Source: Icerya purchasi (taxonomy: Eukaryota > Arthropoda > Insecta > Hemiptera > Monophlebidae). Taken from it: 64,000 nt of DNA. The notes below the pieces were generated by a model that worked only from the letters and a program-made list of their open reading frames with translations, searched no databases and was not told the DNA's origin. A program made the translations under genes and the position numbers. Positions 12,056-22,702 of the stretch are shown here, one piece after another. How positions within the stretch are numbered: the first letter of the stretch is position 1; each line of letters opens with the position of its first letter. The stretch covers positions 510,094,815-510,158,814 of the forward strand of contig CM077115.1 in NCBI GenBank assembly GCA_039619475.1, written 5' to 3'.

Positions 12056-12784
12056 GAATGTTATTTAGGATAAATAAGTAATTGTGAGTGTAAGTGCGCG
12101 ACAATTTTGATATTTATGTCGCTGTCATTAATCTGGGCACGATTGCATCATTATTCGGCACAAGTAAAAGTGAAGTCACCGGGGCGGTAAACATGGTGTA
12201 CTTTATTATCTACGTGTAGTAGCTGTAAGTTATATTGATGATAATAATGTTTTTTTTTTTTTTTTCAAACCTTTTAACAGACGAAACGAAGAAAAAGTTG
12301 AAGCAGAATACGAATTGAAAACATAATAAAGAGGATATGATATAATGAGAACACACGTTCTGAAAGCATGAGCTTGAAAATGATTTGAACCCTCTTCTGT
12401 GCTGCCTTCAATCGACTAAATCGCTTCCATGCTGAGATCATAAGCTAGTCGACCGTTCCACCCTCTTCCTCTAATCTAATCTTAATAAGATGCGCGTGCC
12501 ACCAAGGTTAAAATTCCCGGTATTATTATTATTACGCGGCAACCGTGACTGTTTATTATATTACATTGCACAATGCCGTCATTACGTTTCCCTAATTATT
12601 TATTTATTCTTTTTTATTCCCGTTGTAACAACCATTTTTATCCTATTCATTAGTTGAAATATGCTCCTTAATTTTTTACATTTCATCGATTTTCCTCTAT
12701 ATTGCAGCTCTTTAAAAAAAAAAACAAAAAAAGTTTTTGCATATATGATATTCGAGAATTTGTAAATTATAATTCGGGATCATG
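12056..12784. other. Intergenic, no gene seen
   Basis: Contains a T tract (12250-12265). No coding exon, element end or convincing RNA gene was recognised. Confidence 0.4.
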
Positions 12785-12985
12785 AATAACGGTAAAAAAG
12801 GAAGTAATGATGAAAAATAAATATTTTCAAATTAAAAACCGGAAAATAATTTAAATTTTAAATTGTAATAAAACAATAAAATAAAAATAAGCGCGACTAG
12901 TTTCGAACGTAACTGATCCGCTAATTTTTATGCATTTCGATATTTTTATTTTTTAGAAAAAGTGTCCTCTTCTATGGTTTAAAAA
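12785..12985 (-). repeat. Interspersed repeat family B, copy 2 (inverted relative to copy 1)
   Basis: The reverse complement aligns with 8595-8840 over most of its length, including ATATCGAAATGCA and CCGGTTTTTAATTTGAAAAT. A 30-base poly(T) run follows at 13023-13052. Confidence 0.65.
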
Positions 12986-13020
12986 TTATGAACGATCTAT
13001 TTTAAAATTGGATGAGAGCC

Positions 13021-13051
<31 letters not shown>

Positions 13052-13159
13052 ATGGCCCGGCTTTAGTTAACTATCAAGCCATTTAGCCACCAATCATTTA
13101 ATATAAGAATACTGCCAACTAATGAAGGGTACATAATATTTAATTGGGAAAAAGGTTAT

Positions 13160-13430
13160 AAACAGACAACACCATGGCCGTAAATGTTCAACATTACCCA
13201 TGGAGGCTGAATAAAATCTTTAGGAGGGAGAAATTGGCCAGATTGAGTCCAAGGTACATTACTTGAACTTGCCTAACCAGAAAATTAATAAAATAGGAAT
13301 TACAATCATCATACACAATAATTATAACAAACAACCATGGCCACAAATGCTTCAGCATAGTCCACGAATGTCTGCACAAAATCATAACAAAGGAAAAACT
13401 GTCCAAGTCGAGTTTGAGAAGCGTTGGGTT
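13160..13430. repeat. Diverged tandem duplication, about 166-bp period
   Basis: The block beginning AACAGACAACACCATGGCCG (about 13160) is repeated in diverged form from AACAAACAACCATGGCCACA (about 13327). Later parts also match (AAATGTTCAACAT / AAATGCTTCAGCAT, and GTCCAAGG / GTCCAAGTC). It lies in what would be the 3' untranslated part of the minus-strand LINE that follows. Confidence 0.6.
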
Positions 13431-13546
13431 TCCCGAACATGACAGAGCATCAAGAATTAGGATAATGGAACACGTATCATCAAGAGTTGCATAGAGTAAT
13501 TAATTAATAAAACAAATAAGTATATGCTGTTAAATTTGGATGACGT

Positions 13547-14028
13547 TTAATATAATAAATTTAAACAAAATATACCGGACCTGGTTGTTCTGGCACAGAA
13601 GACTATATAAATGGTATACGGAGGAAAGAACCCAAGAGACATTAATTGTTCACAAAACGATCTACGGTAATGTTCATATTTATTACAATTAAACAGCAAA
13701 TGATTAATGCCCTCCAAGAAATTTGATGCGTGATGATCACTGCATAGTACACCGTCACCTTGGTCAGAAAAATTCAGAACTATCCGCGAATGACCCATAC
13801 GCATTTGGCAAATAGTAACCGCATATTTACGAATGAATCGATCGGAGATAGATTCCGGAATGGAATAATACCAAGGGCTAGAGAAGAGCTCTGACCTGAA
13901 CTATATGGTAGTATTTGCCTTGGTTCTGACTATTAATAAACTCAATCCATTCTGCCCTACTATCAACTTTAACCTTAGAATAAAGGTCTGATGAAGGAAT
14001 AAATGGTGATAACTCACCTTGCAAAGAG
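13547..14028 (-). mobile_element. LINE C-terminal fragment (dead)
   Basis: The - strand reads, with one frameshift near 13895, from an RNase H-end-like segment (GELSPFIPSSDLY, then DSRAEWIEF) into PWYYSIPESISDRFIRKYA, QMRMGHSRI and a Cys/His part ending INHLLFNCNKYEHYRR. The MRMGHSR and HLLFNC motifs are the usual C-terminal hallmarks of jockey/I-type LINEs. The reverse transcriptase is absent. The last frame is open for 85 codons, which could be mistaken for a small gene. Confidence 0.7.
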
Positions 14029-14039
14029 CCAAAATTAAT

Positions 14040-14189
14040 TTTTGGTATCTAATTCTAAAAATATACAATAGGATTGTTTCGACAACGTACAGCGGAAGGG
14101 AAAAAGAAGGGAGTGGTATTTAATTTTGGTAGTGCAACAGCGTACTTGGATTAATTTTGAATTGTAGTATTGGAATTTCCGAGACATAC

Positions 14190-14224
<35 letters not shown>

Positions 14225-15140
14225 CAAAGGAGGAGGTTTCAATGTGTGTGGAAACTGAGATAGTGTGTTTTTATAGAATGTTACAATAGCGATGATACTA
14301 AAAAATTATGTACGATCGGCAAAAATGGAATGATGAACGGATATTAATTTTTGGTACCGAGAAAGCGCGCTTTTAGGACAATTTAAATCATGCTGTAGAA
14401 TTTTCTCGAAAATGTGTATGATGCGAAGCAAAAAAAAAGGGCCGATATATTAACTCTTTAGTAGTTATACTTAGACTAATTTTGTTTCGTAGTATTGAAT
14501 TTTGAAAATTTACAGTCCAAGGGGATTTCAATGTGTGTAAAAACCGATACGAGTGTTTCTTTAAGATCTTGCAATAGTGATATGGAAAAAATTGCATGCA
14601 ATCGGTAGAAATAATACGAGACACCAGTGAATTTTTGATACTCAGATGGTATAATTAGACTAATTTTGAACGTGTCATAAGATTTTTTCAGAAACGTACG
14701 ATGGGAAGATAAAAGAAAGAAAAAAGAGGATAATTTTTATTAACAGAATAGTATACTTAGATTAATTTTGAAAATCGATAACTTGTTACCTCTGACATGT
14801 ATGACGTGGGTAGGAGTTGAGAGTACACATTTGCATGATCCTGCAGAGTGTTGGAAAAATATTACACGCGATAGGAGTCAAATGGGCGAAGAGAGGAGTT
14901 GAATTAATTTTTTTTTTGTTATTAAGGTAGCATACTTGAGAATTCATTTCAAATACTTATCGTTAGAATTTTGGAGGCATGCAGTACGAGGGAAAACGGG
15001 ACTGGAATATTAATTACGGCGGACCGATAGTATAGTTAGACTTTAATTTTGAAAATTCAAAGATAGCTTACTGATGGCGCGCGGTGTGTGCACTTTCATA
15101 GATGCTGTAATTCCCCGAAAAAAATAAAAAATGAAAAAAA
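14040..15140. repeat. Degenerate tandem (satellite-like) array
   Basis: A word close to TACTTAGACTAATTTTGAA recurs at about 14143, 14468, 14651, 14753, 14930 (weak) and 15033, and again beyond the LINE at about 16358 and 16553. Intervals alternate between about 180 and 100 bases, suggesting a higher-order unit of about 280-325 bp. Other shared words are TTTCAATGTGTGT and GCAATAGTGAT. The copies are strongly diverged. Confidence 0.6.
14191..14222. repeat. (GT)16 microsatellite
   Basis: A perfect dinucleotide repeat of 32 bases inside the satellite-like array. Confidence 0.97.
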
Positions 15141-15149
15141 AAAGTATTA

Positions 15150-16355
15150 TTTAAGTGAAGATGAGAGGTAGGGAAGGATTAATTTTTGTTATTGGATACG
15201 GTACTAGGGAAGCGTTGGTAGCAGTAAATATAGCTCTACAGAAATGCTACGTTCAACAGAAAGATGTATTTTTATGTTTCTTGGATTACGAGAAAGCTTT
15301 TGACAGAGTCAAACACGACCATTTAATAAGAATTTTAAAGAACAAAGGAATAAATCAATACGATATGAGGAATCATCCAGAAATTGTATTGGGAACAGAG
15401 CAGCGTCCAAGGATTTTAGTAGAAAATAAAAATTCAGAAAGTGTCCGTATAAATAGAGGAATCGGACAAGGATGTGTACTGTCACCGCTCCTGTTTAACC
15501 TGTATGCAGACAGTATCTTTGAGCAAGCGTTATGGAATCTCAGGGCTGAGATTCGGATAAATGGAAAGTACATAAATAACATCCGCTATGCCGACAACGC
15601 CGTTCTTCTGGCTGACTCTTGTGAACAGTTACAAAATATTATTAACGAAATTAATGAAGCAGGTAAAAAATATGGACTAGGGATAAATGAAAACAAAACA
15701 AAATTTATGGTAGTCAGTGGCAAACAACATCGAAACACAACTATTCAGATTAATGGGGAAAACATCGAAGAAGTTAAACAATTTAAGTATCTAGGATGTT
15801 ATGTTACAGAGAAGCTTGATCCAAATACTGTGAAGTTAAAATGTGGGCAAGCCAAAACAACGTTTGAGAAGTTTAAAAAATTGTTAACGGACCAATCACT
15901 AAGTCTCCGCATAAGACAGAACTTCATAAAATGCTATATATATCCGATTCTAATGTATGGGTATACCGTAAGAACACTCAAACATTTCGAAGCGTGCGAA
16001 ATGTGATTACATAGAAGAGCTCTGAAGATATCTTGGGTACAGAAAAGATCTAATGAAGAGGTGCTAAAGAGAGCTAGAACGGAAATTGAAGAAATGAAAA
16101 CAAGAAAAACCCTAGCTTATTTTGGTCATATTATGCGAGGACAAAAATATGAACTATTACGGTTGATCATTCAAGGAAAAATAGAAGGGAAAAGAGGAGA
16201 GGCCGAAGAAGAAGAATATCATGGACCAGAAAAATGTCCGACAGTGAACTAAAAAGTCATCGATAGGACAACTGATGCAGGCGGCAAGAAGCCATAATAT
16301 ATGATCATCTACGCGCAGAACACTGCGTACGACACGTCGAAGAAGAAGAAGAATA
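15150..16355 (+). mobile_element. RTE/R4-like LINE, reverse transcriptase plus C-terminal region, 5'-truncated, GAA-tailed
   Basis: A long frame of about 283 codons (15155-16006) spans nearly a whole reverse transcriptase: CFLDYEKAFDRVKHD (first catalytic Asp), RGIGQGCVLSPLLFNLYAD, RYADN where an active enzyme has YADD, GLGINENKTK, and FKYLGCYVTEKL. After a stop, the frame resumes at 16061 with a LAYFGHIMRG, LLRLIIQGKIEGKRG and basic tail typical of insect RTE/R4-like elements. The copy ends in (GAA)n at 16339-16351, a short tandem tail rather than poly(A). The 5' half with the endonuclease is gone and the YADN change predicts no activity. It interrupts the satellite-like array. The first Met is simply the first in-frame codon, not a real start. 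Confidence 0.9.
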
Positions 16356-16600
16356 TATACTTAGATCTATTTTTAGTACTTATTTCAGAAATTCCGAAGT
16401 TAATCACTGGTCAGGCACAAGTTACGGGACAAGAATGAGGTTAGTATTTCCATGCGGAAAAAATAAAAGTAAATAAAACATATTATGTATAATCTGTAAA
16501 AAGAGTGGATGAGAAATAAGAAGCTGGTTAATTTTGGAAGGTGGTAAAATTTACTTAAACTAATTTTGTAGTACTTACACACAATCTGAATTTTGTAAAT
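16356..16600. repeat. Continuation of the satellite-like array after the LINE
   Basis: The array word recurs at about 16358 (TACTTAGATCTATTTTTAG) and 16553 (TACTTAAACTAATTTTGTAG), which supports insertion of the LINE into a pre-existing array. Confidence 0.5.
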
Positions 16601-16769
16601 GGATCATCCGATAAGCATGTACCGAAAAGAATTCCTCTGTAATTCTTGGAAAAACAAGATTATGATAAGAATGATAATAGCGTGATAATGAGACGTCAGT
16701 GGCGCAGGATCAGAGGCTTCAGTGGACTAGGAAAAAATAAATGAAATAACAAATAAAAAAAATAAATAA

Positions 16770-16924
16770 ATAAAAAATAGTATTATGAAAAACATAGGGA
16801 AACGGCCAGCGACAACGTCGGTGGTGGTGGTGGCATGCGATCCATATTGGCGGCTTGGCAACGCGTGTGCGTGTGTACAATCGGTACGCTTCTGCAGGAA
16901 TCAGAGCTTTGGAGGTTTTTGGAA

Positions 16925-16959
<35 letters not shown>

Positions 16960-17098
16960 ATTATCGAATAATAAGGAAACGGACATTGGCAGTGCTGGAG
17001 TACGATTAACGTTGCCGGTACAGCAATTCGTGTGCATGTGTACAGTTGGTACGCTTCCACAGGGTGTACTCGGAGAAATAAAAATAAAAATTATGTAA
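16770..17098. repeat. Two-copy tandem duplication, about 175-bp period
   Basis: Unit 1 (about 16777-16928) and unit 2 (about 16950-17096) share, in order, GGAAACGG, a GGC-rich stretch, a GTGTGC-TGTGTACA word, TCGGTACGCTTC / TTGGTACGCTTC, GGA and AAATAAAAA. A 35-base poly(A) run (16924-16958) separates them. The repeated -YTLYT-type peptides read on the other strand come from this duplication and are not a gene. Confidence 0.75.
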
Positions 17099-18535
17099 AA
17101 TTTGAAAAATTTTTTAAAAATACTCAACTTTAAATATTTATGCCTAAGGGATAGGAGTTGAGACCCTTCTCCAAGGCGTGCGTTTAGACTAACAGGTCTA
17201 ACGGAGACTCTGGATTGCGGTGAATTTTGAGCCCCTCGAAATAAACTTTTTTTGCTAATTCGAGAATATTTACGTTTTGATTTTTAAAAAGTTACAATAG
17301 GAGGGGTAAAGGAGTTGGAGTTTAGTTTTCGGGTCCGGACAAAAAAAAATTCGGTTAGATTTGATCGCCTTTCATACACATGATAGTTAACATCTTTACT
17401 GTCATACTAATTAGAGCACTTCAACAGTCACCCCCCCGTTAATAGACTAACACTGTTTTATATAAAATGCCTAGAGATTTTATAATAAGTCTCGATTCGC
17501 ATACTTCGGTAATTTTACCGATACGCATACATTACTAAGTAACGACGAATTATTCAAAAGAATAAATTATATAAGGAGGATCTATATACAAGTAAAATAT
17601 CAAATTGACTGGAAAATATGTTTAATCATATTATTTAAGGTCTCTGGGTTGTTTAATACAAAAAAACAAAAAATGTACAGTTCGTTACGGACGACTTGGC
17701 AATTTTGCCTTACTAAAAATTGTTTGCGTAACTTAAGTATCGCTGTCTGATATATGCGGCTGGAAGCACTTGCGAATTATGTAAGTATTAGCACCATCGT
17801 CACATACTTATGCGACAAAATATTGCAAGCAGAAATATTTCTTCGCAAAGCTGAATTTTTATATGGAATTTCGGCTATATAATAATACTAATTTTTAAAA
17901 GTGTATCGTTATAATATTATGACCTACTTTTATATTAGGAATATTTTAATTATCAGCTGTTTTATATATTTGACCACATCTGAGCACACTTTCCGGGTGA
18001 TCGTAATCAAAAGAGCATTTTTATTCAATTTGATACGTTATTTTACAAGGTACATGTAATTTTTTAAATGTTTCTCTTGATATTTCACGCAATTTTAATA
18101 TCAAGCAGCGAAAAAAGTCGCTAATTAAAAACCTATTTATCAAAATTAACATGTAATTTTAATTATCGCTACTAATTTGTTACCTGGCAATATCAAATAA
18201 ACATTAATAATCAATGAATTTTTGTTGTTCCATAATATTTACAACTTTACGTTAGAGCGTCATCTAATTGCTCTCTCGTACACATCATCGTAAGAACACT
18301 TTAATCATCGGTTTACTTATTATTTAATGACGCGTAGCAATAAAACGCGGCGATAATACAATTTTCCGGACAAATAGCCGGTCGCTGCGTAGTCAAGGCA
18401 AAACGCGTAATATCCTTGATCTATCAAATTCTCAGAGCGTGCTACAGGCTATTGCATTCCCTCTGCCCACCCACTCTACCGAGATTATGTAATCCTTTTT
18501 ATACGTTCCTTGATTCGAGATTTCTTCCTTTCTTA
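17099..18535. other. Intergenic, no gene seen
   Basis: Scattered unique-looking sequence. A C7 run lies near 17431. No coding exon, element end or RNA gene was recognised. Confidence 0.4.
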
Positions 18536-18537
18536 TT

Positions 18538-19165
18538 TAATTCAGATTGATTTCTTATGGATTCCCGGCCAATTCGGAATAGAAATGAGTTAGTTGACTC
18601 ATTATTTCGGCTATGTTCTTCTTCCTTCGGCAAGTTTCTTACTACATTTCCATCCGTCGATATTATTTTTTTCTCTCTGCGGCGCATTACAAATTGTGGT
18701 TCAACTTCTACTCCTCCTCATTTTCTATCGCAGATTCTTTTTACTTGTCCATTCAGCCCTCCCATTTTCTCTATCCCTGGTTTCTTGACTTCCCTTCTAC
18801 GCGTCGCTCTAGTATCTCAGCGATATCTGCGCTTTGGGCACAGTTTGCTTCCTTCGTCGCTTTTCCGGTTCTCTCTCGCACCATCTCCATATTGTCCTAT
18901 ACATCCAACAGACACTTTGTATGTAATGCTGATCACATAAAGTTCGAATGCTCTTCGCTTTCATTGAAACGATTTTCTTTGCCTTTCTGTTGTCAAGCAG
19001 TGTTCCTACTCCATATATTGTGCTTCGTTTATTCTTTCCCTCCCTTCTCATCTGTCAATCAAGCACTTGTGATACATTCTTGTTGGATATTTCACGTCGC
19101 ATAAAAATCTGATTCTCTTTCGTTTTCTTTCCTCAGTTCTCGGGCCAATGTCCGTGTTGACAAAT
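18538..19165 (+). mobile_element. LINE fragment: end of RNase H plus C-terminal region (family L1, copy b)
   Basis: Reads IDFLWIPGQFGIEMSELVDS, a mutated form of the last RNase H motif (WIPSH-GI-GNE-VDS in the copy at 27.4 kb). It continues after frameshifts into FLTSLLRVALVSQRYLRFGHSLLP, then CNADHIKFECSSLSLKR. The order and spacing match the copies at 9.8-11.8 kb and 27.4-28.2 kb. Several stops and frameshifts make it inactive. A run of 17 G (19170-19186) follows the 3' end instead of a poly(A) tail. Confidence 0.75.
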
Positions 19166-19169
19166 CCAT

Positions 19170-19186
19170 GGGGGGGGGGGGGGGGG
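19170..19186. repeat. Poly-G tract of 17
   Basis: Uninterrupted G run following ATCCAT at the 3' end of a LINE fragment. Unusual in such AT-rich DNA, and also a place where assemblies make length errors. Confidence 0.95.
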
Positions 19187-19430
19187 ACGCAAAAAGGAAT
19201 TTTCAAAATTTCTCACGTTCTATAAGCAGCCGATAAAGGTTATCCGGAATAACTTGAATAATATTATTAGAGCCTATAATCATTAGACCAATCTTAAAGT
19301 AATCCTCTTCGGTAGGCTCAAAGAAATTCCATTTTATCGTAGTCTAACATCAACTGTTGGCTGACAGTTTACTAAAATGAAATGAAAAAAGGTTCCTAAG
19401 CGGTATTTATAAGAGAATTCTAATGCGCAT

Positions 19431-19761
19431 GTTATTAGTATTTATAAGCATAAAATAAATAAATTAAGTCCCTTTATTAGCGAACAAAAATAAGCGTAAA
19501 TTAATTTTAATCAATTAAAAAAGCTCAATTGAAGTAAACGTTTTCCGACACAGCCCGTCATATCAGCTAAGCACACAGAGTACAATCAAATAGAACTAGG
19601 AATACACTTATACTCTGTGTTGTTAGCTGATATGACGGGCTGTGTCGGAAAACGTTTACTTCAATTGAGCTTTTTTAATTGATTAAAATTAATTTACCCT
19701 TATTTTTGTTTGTTAATAAGCGGGGAATTTATTTCTTTTATATTTATAAACATTAACAAAC
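19431..19761. repeat. Near-perfect hairpin (foldback element), about 150-bp arms, 28-base loop
   Basis: The left arm (19431-19582) and right arm (19611-19761) are reverse complements. The inner 95 bp or so, containing CCGACACAGCCCGTCATATC, differ at only two or three positions; the outer third is more diverged. The loop is 19583-19610. There is no coding capacity and no clear target duplication. As RNA it would fold into a long duplex. Either a foldback/MITE element or a recent inverted duplication. Confidence 0.9.
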
Positions 19762-21245
19762 AGATTATGGGGATATAAATCTATATATATATTGCTAATA
19801 TTATTTATACACCAAAAGAATCATACAATTTCACGTAGAAAGAAATTTTAATTGATTAATTTAAAGTCTAACTTTCGGAAATGTTTTTTGAAAATTTATC
19901 TAATATACATTTCAAGTTCGCAGTTACTTCGTTTTGGTGTTTATTAATAAAGTTAAGCTTTATTATTAATAATTGCGAATATAAATGACTCAGATTTGTG
20001 AATCATCAAATTCTGTTATCTCCGTTGTTTACGTTAATTATTACTATAGAAATGGTTTACAACTTTATTATTCGTTCTGCTTAATATCTTTCGGTATATA
20101 AAACAAAGTGAAATCTCACCTGTCGTGTTTCACTTATAAAATTCTTGAGCTAGATTTTCTTCCGTCGAAACGTTATCTGTAGTGTACTAAAATCTTTTTC
20201 ACTCTAAATTTTCATTGCCTTTTCATTCACATTATTAAGCTTTTTTACTACGTCTATCGACAGTAAAAGATCCGTGATATTTTTTGCAAAATACATTCGG
20301 AGATGTTTTTTGTTTCGTTTTAGTTTCATTAAAAATTAACAGAAAAAGACGCATTTTATTCGAAAATACGCAGGAAAATAATCTGAATTTAAAATTTCTA
20401 CACTGTATTTTTGTTAAAAATAGGAAATGATGATTTATGGATCCGATTGAGAACAAAGCACATATCACATTTACTGTTCAACAGATGGTATAACTGTTTT
20501 TACGACAAATGTTATAGAGTAATTCACTTTCTTTGCTCTAGCGCCACTGTTAACTTTTTCGAACAGACGTCAGATTTCTGTGTAACTTTAAATTTTATTG
20601 TTATACAATGGGTCTGGGGAAAGACTTGAAGAAATTCCTAGAATCAAATTTTATACTAAACAAAATGTTACTAACAGAACTTGAAATTAGTGACAGACGC
20701 AATAAGTAATTTTCATTGTTGAAAGATTTGCACGTTTTTAAATTGTTATTGAAATTTATTTCAAATATTAAAAATATGCATGTACACGTTTAAATTAATA
20801 ACTTGGAAATACCGTTAGGAAGTTGAAAATTACTCATCTTTAGCAGTCATTCCGAATTATAAAGTGATTATACCGAAGATTAAATTTCGCTGAATAAAAT
20901 TTCCCTTATTTCACGGGTTTCTTATTGATTTCGAATTTTGTCAGTAGAATTATAAAAAAAATGAAATAATGAAATGACGACTGATTATTTTTAGAAAATA
21001 CGCAGCCAAAAAGAAATAACTGAGTAATACCAATTGTGAAAACTCAATTCTCCTACTGAATATTACAGAAATTGTTTTGCGCTTCCATTATCGGTTCAAA
21101 AGGGAAGTATCAAAAACAACTTTGGTCAGTTGTACGACATTATTTATTAAAACAATATTAAATTGCGATGAAAAAGTAAATTGTTTAGAGAGACTTGCCT
21201 TTGGTTGAATTCTGTTTTCCATATCAAATAGAAAGAAAAAAAAGT
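19762..21245. other. AT-rich intergenic DNA
   Basis: No feature recognised apart from a short TA run (19788-19798). The frames at 20235-20629 have no recognisable domain and look like chance. Confidence 0.4.
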
Positions 21246-21256
21246 GTTAGTCAGTT

Positions 21257-21320
21257 ACTGTGGCGTAGTAGGCAGCGGTGTTTCGTTTGGGTAGAAGAAC
21301 CTGGTTTGAATCCTGCCGTC
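21257..21320 (+). repeat. tRNA-derived SINE head or tRNA pseudogene
   Basis: Contains TGGCGTAGTAGGCAGCGG, fitting a Pol III A box, and about 40 bases later GGTTTGAATCCTGCC, fitting a B box (consensus GGTTCGANTCC). Spacing matches tRNA genes. The T-stem and acceptor stem do not pair properly, so it is not a working tRNA. It is followed by a T tract and 12 G at 21376-21387. Confidence 0.55.
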
Positions 21321-21439
21321 GCACATTAAAAATTACAAAAATTTCAAATGCGCCGCTTTTTTTTTGCTTTTTATTGGGGGGGGGGGGAGGTGCGCCAGCG
21401 GCTTTAACCCCACAACTAGGAAAGTTAAAATGAGAGGTT

Positions 21440-22620
21440 AAATTGAGAGACAATTAGAGATGGAGAATAAGAAAGATTGAAGTACAGGAAATATAGCTGG
21501 AGATTGGAACGAAAGGAAGAACTATATGAAGTGCAGGAAGATCACAGGTGCTTAGATTTTATAGTTCAGAACAGAGCGTGCGGAAGCGTGGGCGGAGCAT
21601 TCAAAGAAAGTGCGGTTTGCGTCACATTTGGAAGTAGATATAGAACTGTGAAGGGGGCAATCAGGAGAGGAAGACAGGGAGAAACGAAAACGTGAAGAGA
21701 GGGAAGAATAGTACGATTAAACTGCAATTTGTTTAAAGAAACGATCGTGGAATGCTAATAGGAAGTGAATTGAAATTACGGTTTAAGACCGGGAACCGGC
21801 TGTATTTGAAGATAATGAGTACACGATTAGAAAATAAAGAAAGATAAAAATGTCCGATCACACAGTCGGAAATGATTGGCTGAGGGAAAAAGGATGATGT
21901 CCGAGGCAGGAAAATTGCAGAGTAGGAGACCATCGCGGGCGGCCGAACGGGCTGGAAAATCCGCTGTCTCGTTGCCTTCAATGCTAGAGTGACTGGGAAC
22001 CCATAAAAGGTCTATAGTAATAGAGCGGGGTGAGAGCAAATTGGAGATGAGAGAACGAATTCAGAGAATAATAAAATTGGAAGAATGAGAAGGAGGAGAA
22101 GAAATAGCTTGAAGAACACCTTTAGAATCGGAGACAATGAGGAATTTACTGACTCTTCTTATGGATGAGATGAAGGAGATTGCGTGTAAAATGGAGATAG
22201 ATTCCGCTGTGAAAATAGAATAGAAGGCAGAAAGCTTGAAAGATTAAACGCGCCGCCCATACCATTCTCATTTTTAAAACCATCAGTAAAGGATATTCAG
22301 CGAGAAGAAAAAGAGGTGTCTAGCAAGTGGAGGAATCCGGTTTTGATTGTAGAATGTGAGGTAAAGCTGGCCTGAAGAGGCAAATAGAGAACTTGACAGG
22401 ATGTCAAATGCTGGAAAAGTCTCGGGAGAAATAGGAAAGCTTGGTGTAGAAGAAGACATGAAGCGAAAATTAAAGACCCGAGCTGCTACATGAGAAAAGA
22501 TCGGGATTTTATGAGAAACAAAACGTCGCTGGTTTTTTGTAATACAAAAAATAGTAGGGGATAAGATTAGATGAGAATACGGGAAGATAAAATTTATACC
22601 CAAGCCGCGATCTGCGAATA
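21440..22620 (-). mobile_element. LINE fragment with RNase H domain (family L1, copy c)
   Basis: On the - strand the RNase H motifs appear in order: TDGFKNENGMGGA (about 22280), an FTAES-like piece in a shifted frame, FLIVSDSKGVLQAIS (about 22130) and IDLLWVPSHSSIEGNETADF (about 22010). These correspond to the catalytic Asp, Glu, Asp and the His/Asp end. The C-terminal part follows, with SKCDANRTFFECSAHAS at about 21570. Several frameshifts and stops are present, and the reverse transcriptase is mostly missing. It abuts another LINE on the opposite strand. Confidence 0.8.
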
Positions 22621-22702
22621 AACAGTGGTTGTTTAGTAGATTTAGAAAGGATAGGAATAGGAGATGATTTTAACGCTCCAACGCACAGACAAGTTACAAA
22701 AA

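Noticed and set aside
12360..12480. tRNA-like sequence on the minus strand (GGTTCAAATC word)
   Set aside because: No acceptable A box or stem pairing at tRNA spacing.
15155..16006. 283-codon frame as a host gene
   Set aside because: It is a LINE reverse transcriptase with a mutated YADN box, no proper start and a GAA tail.
16719..17127. Overlapping frames of about 114 codons with repeated Tyr-rich motifs
   Set aside because: The repetition comes from a 175-bp DNA tandem duplication containing poly(A) and GGT runs; both strands and several frames are open.
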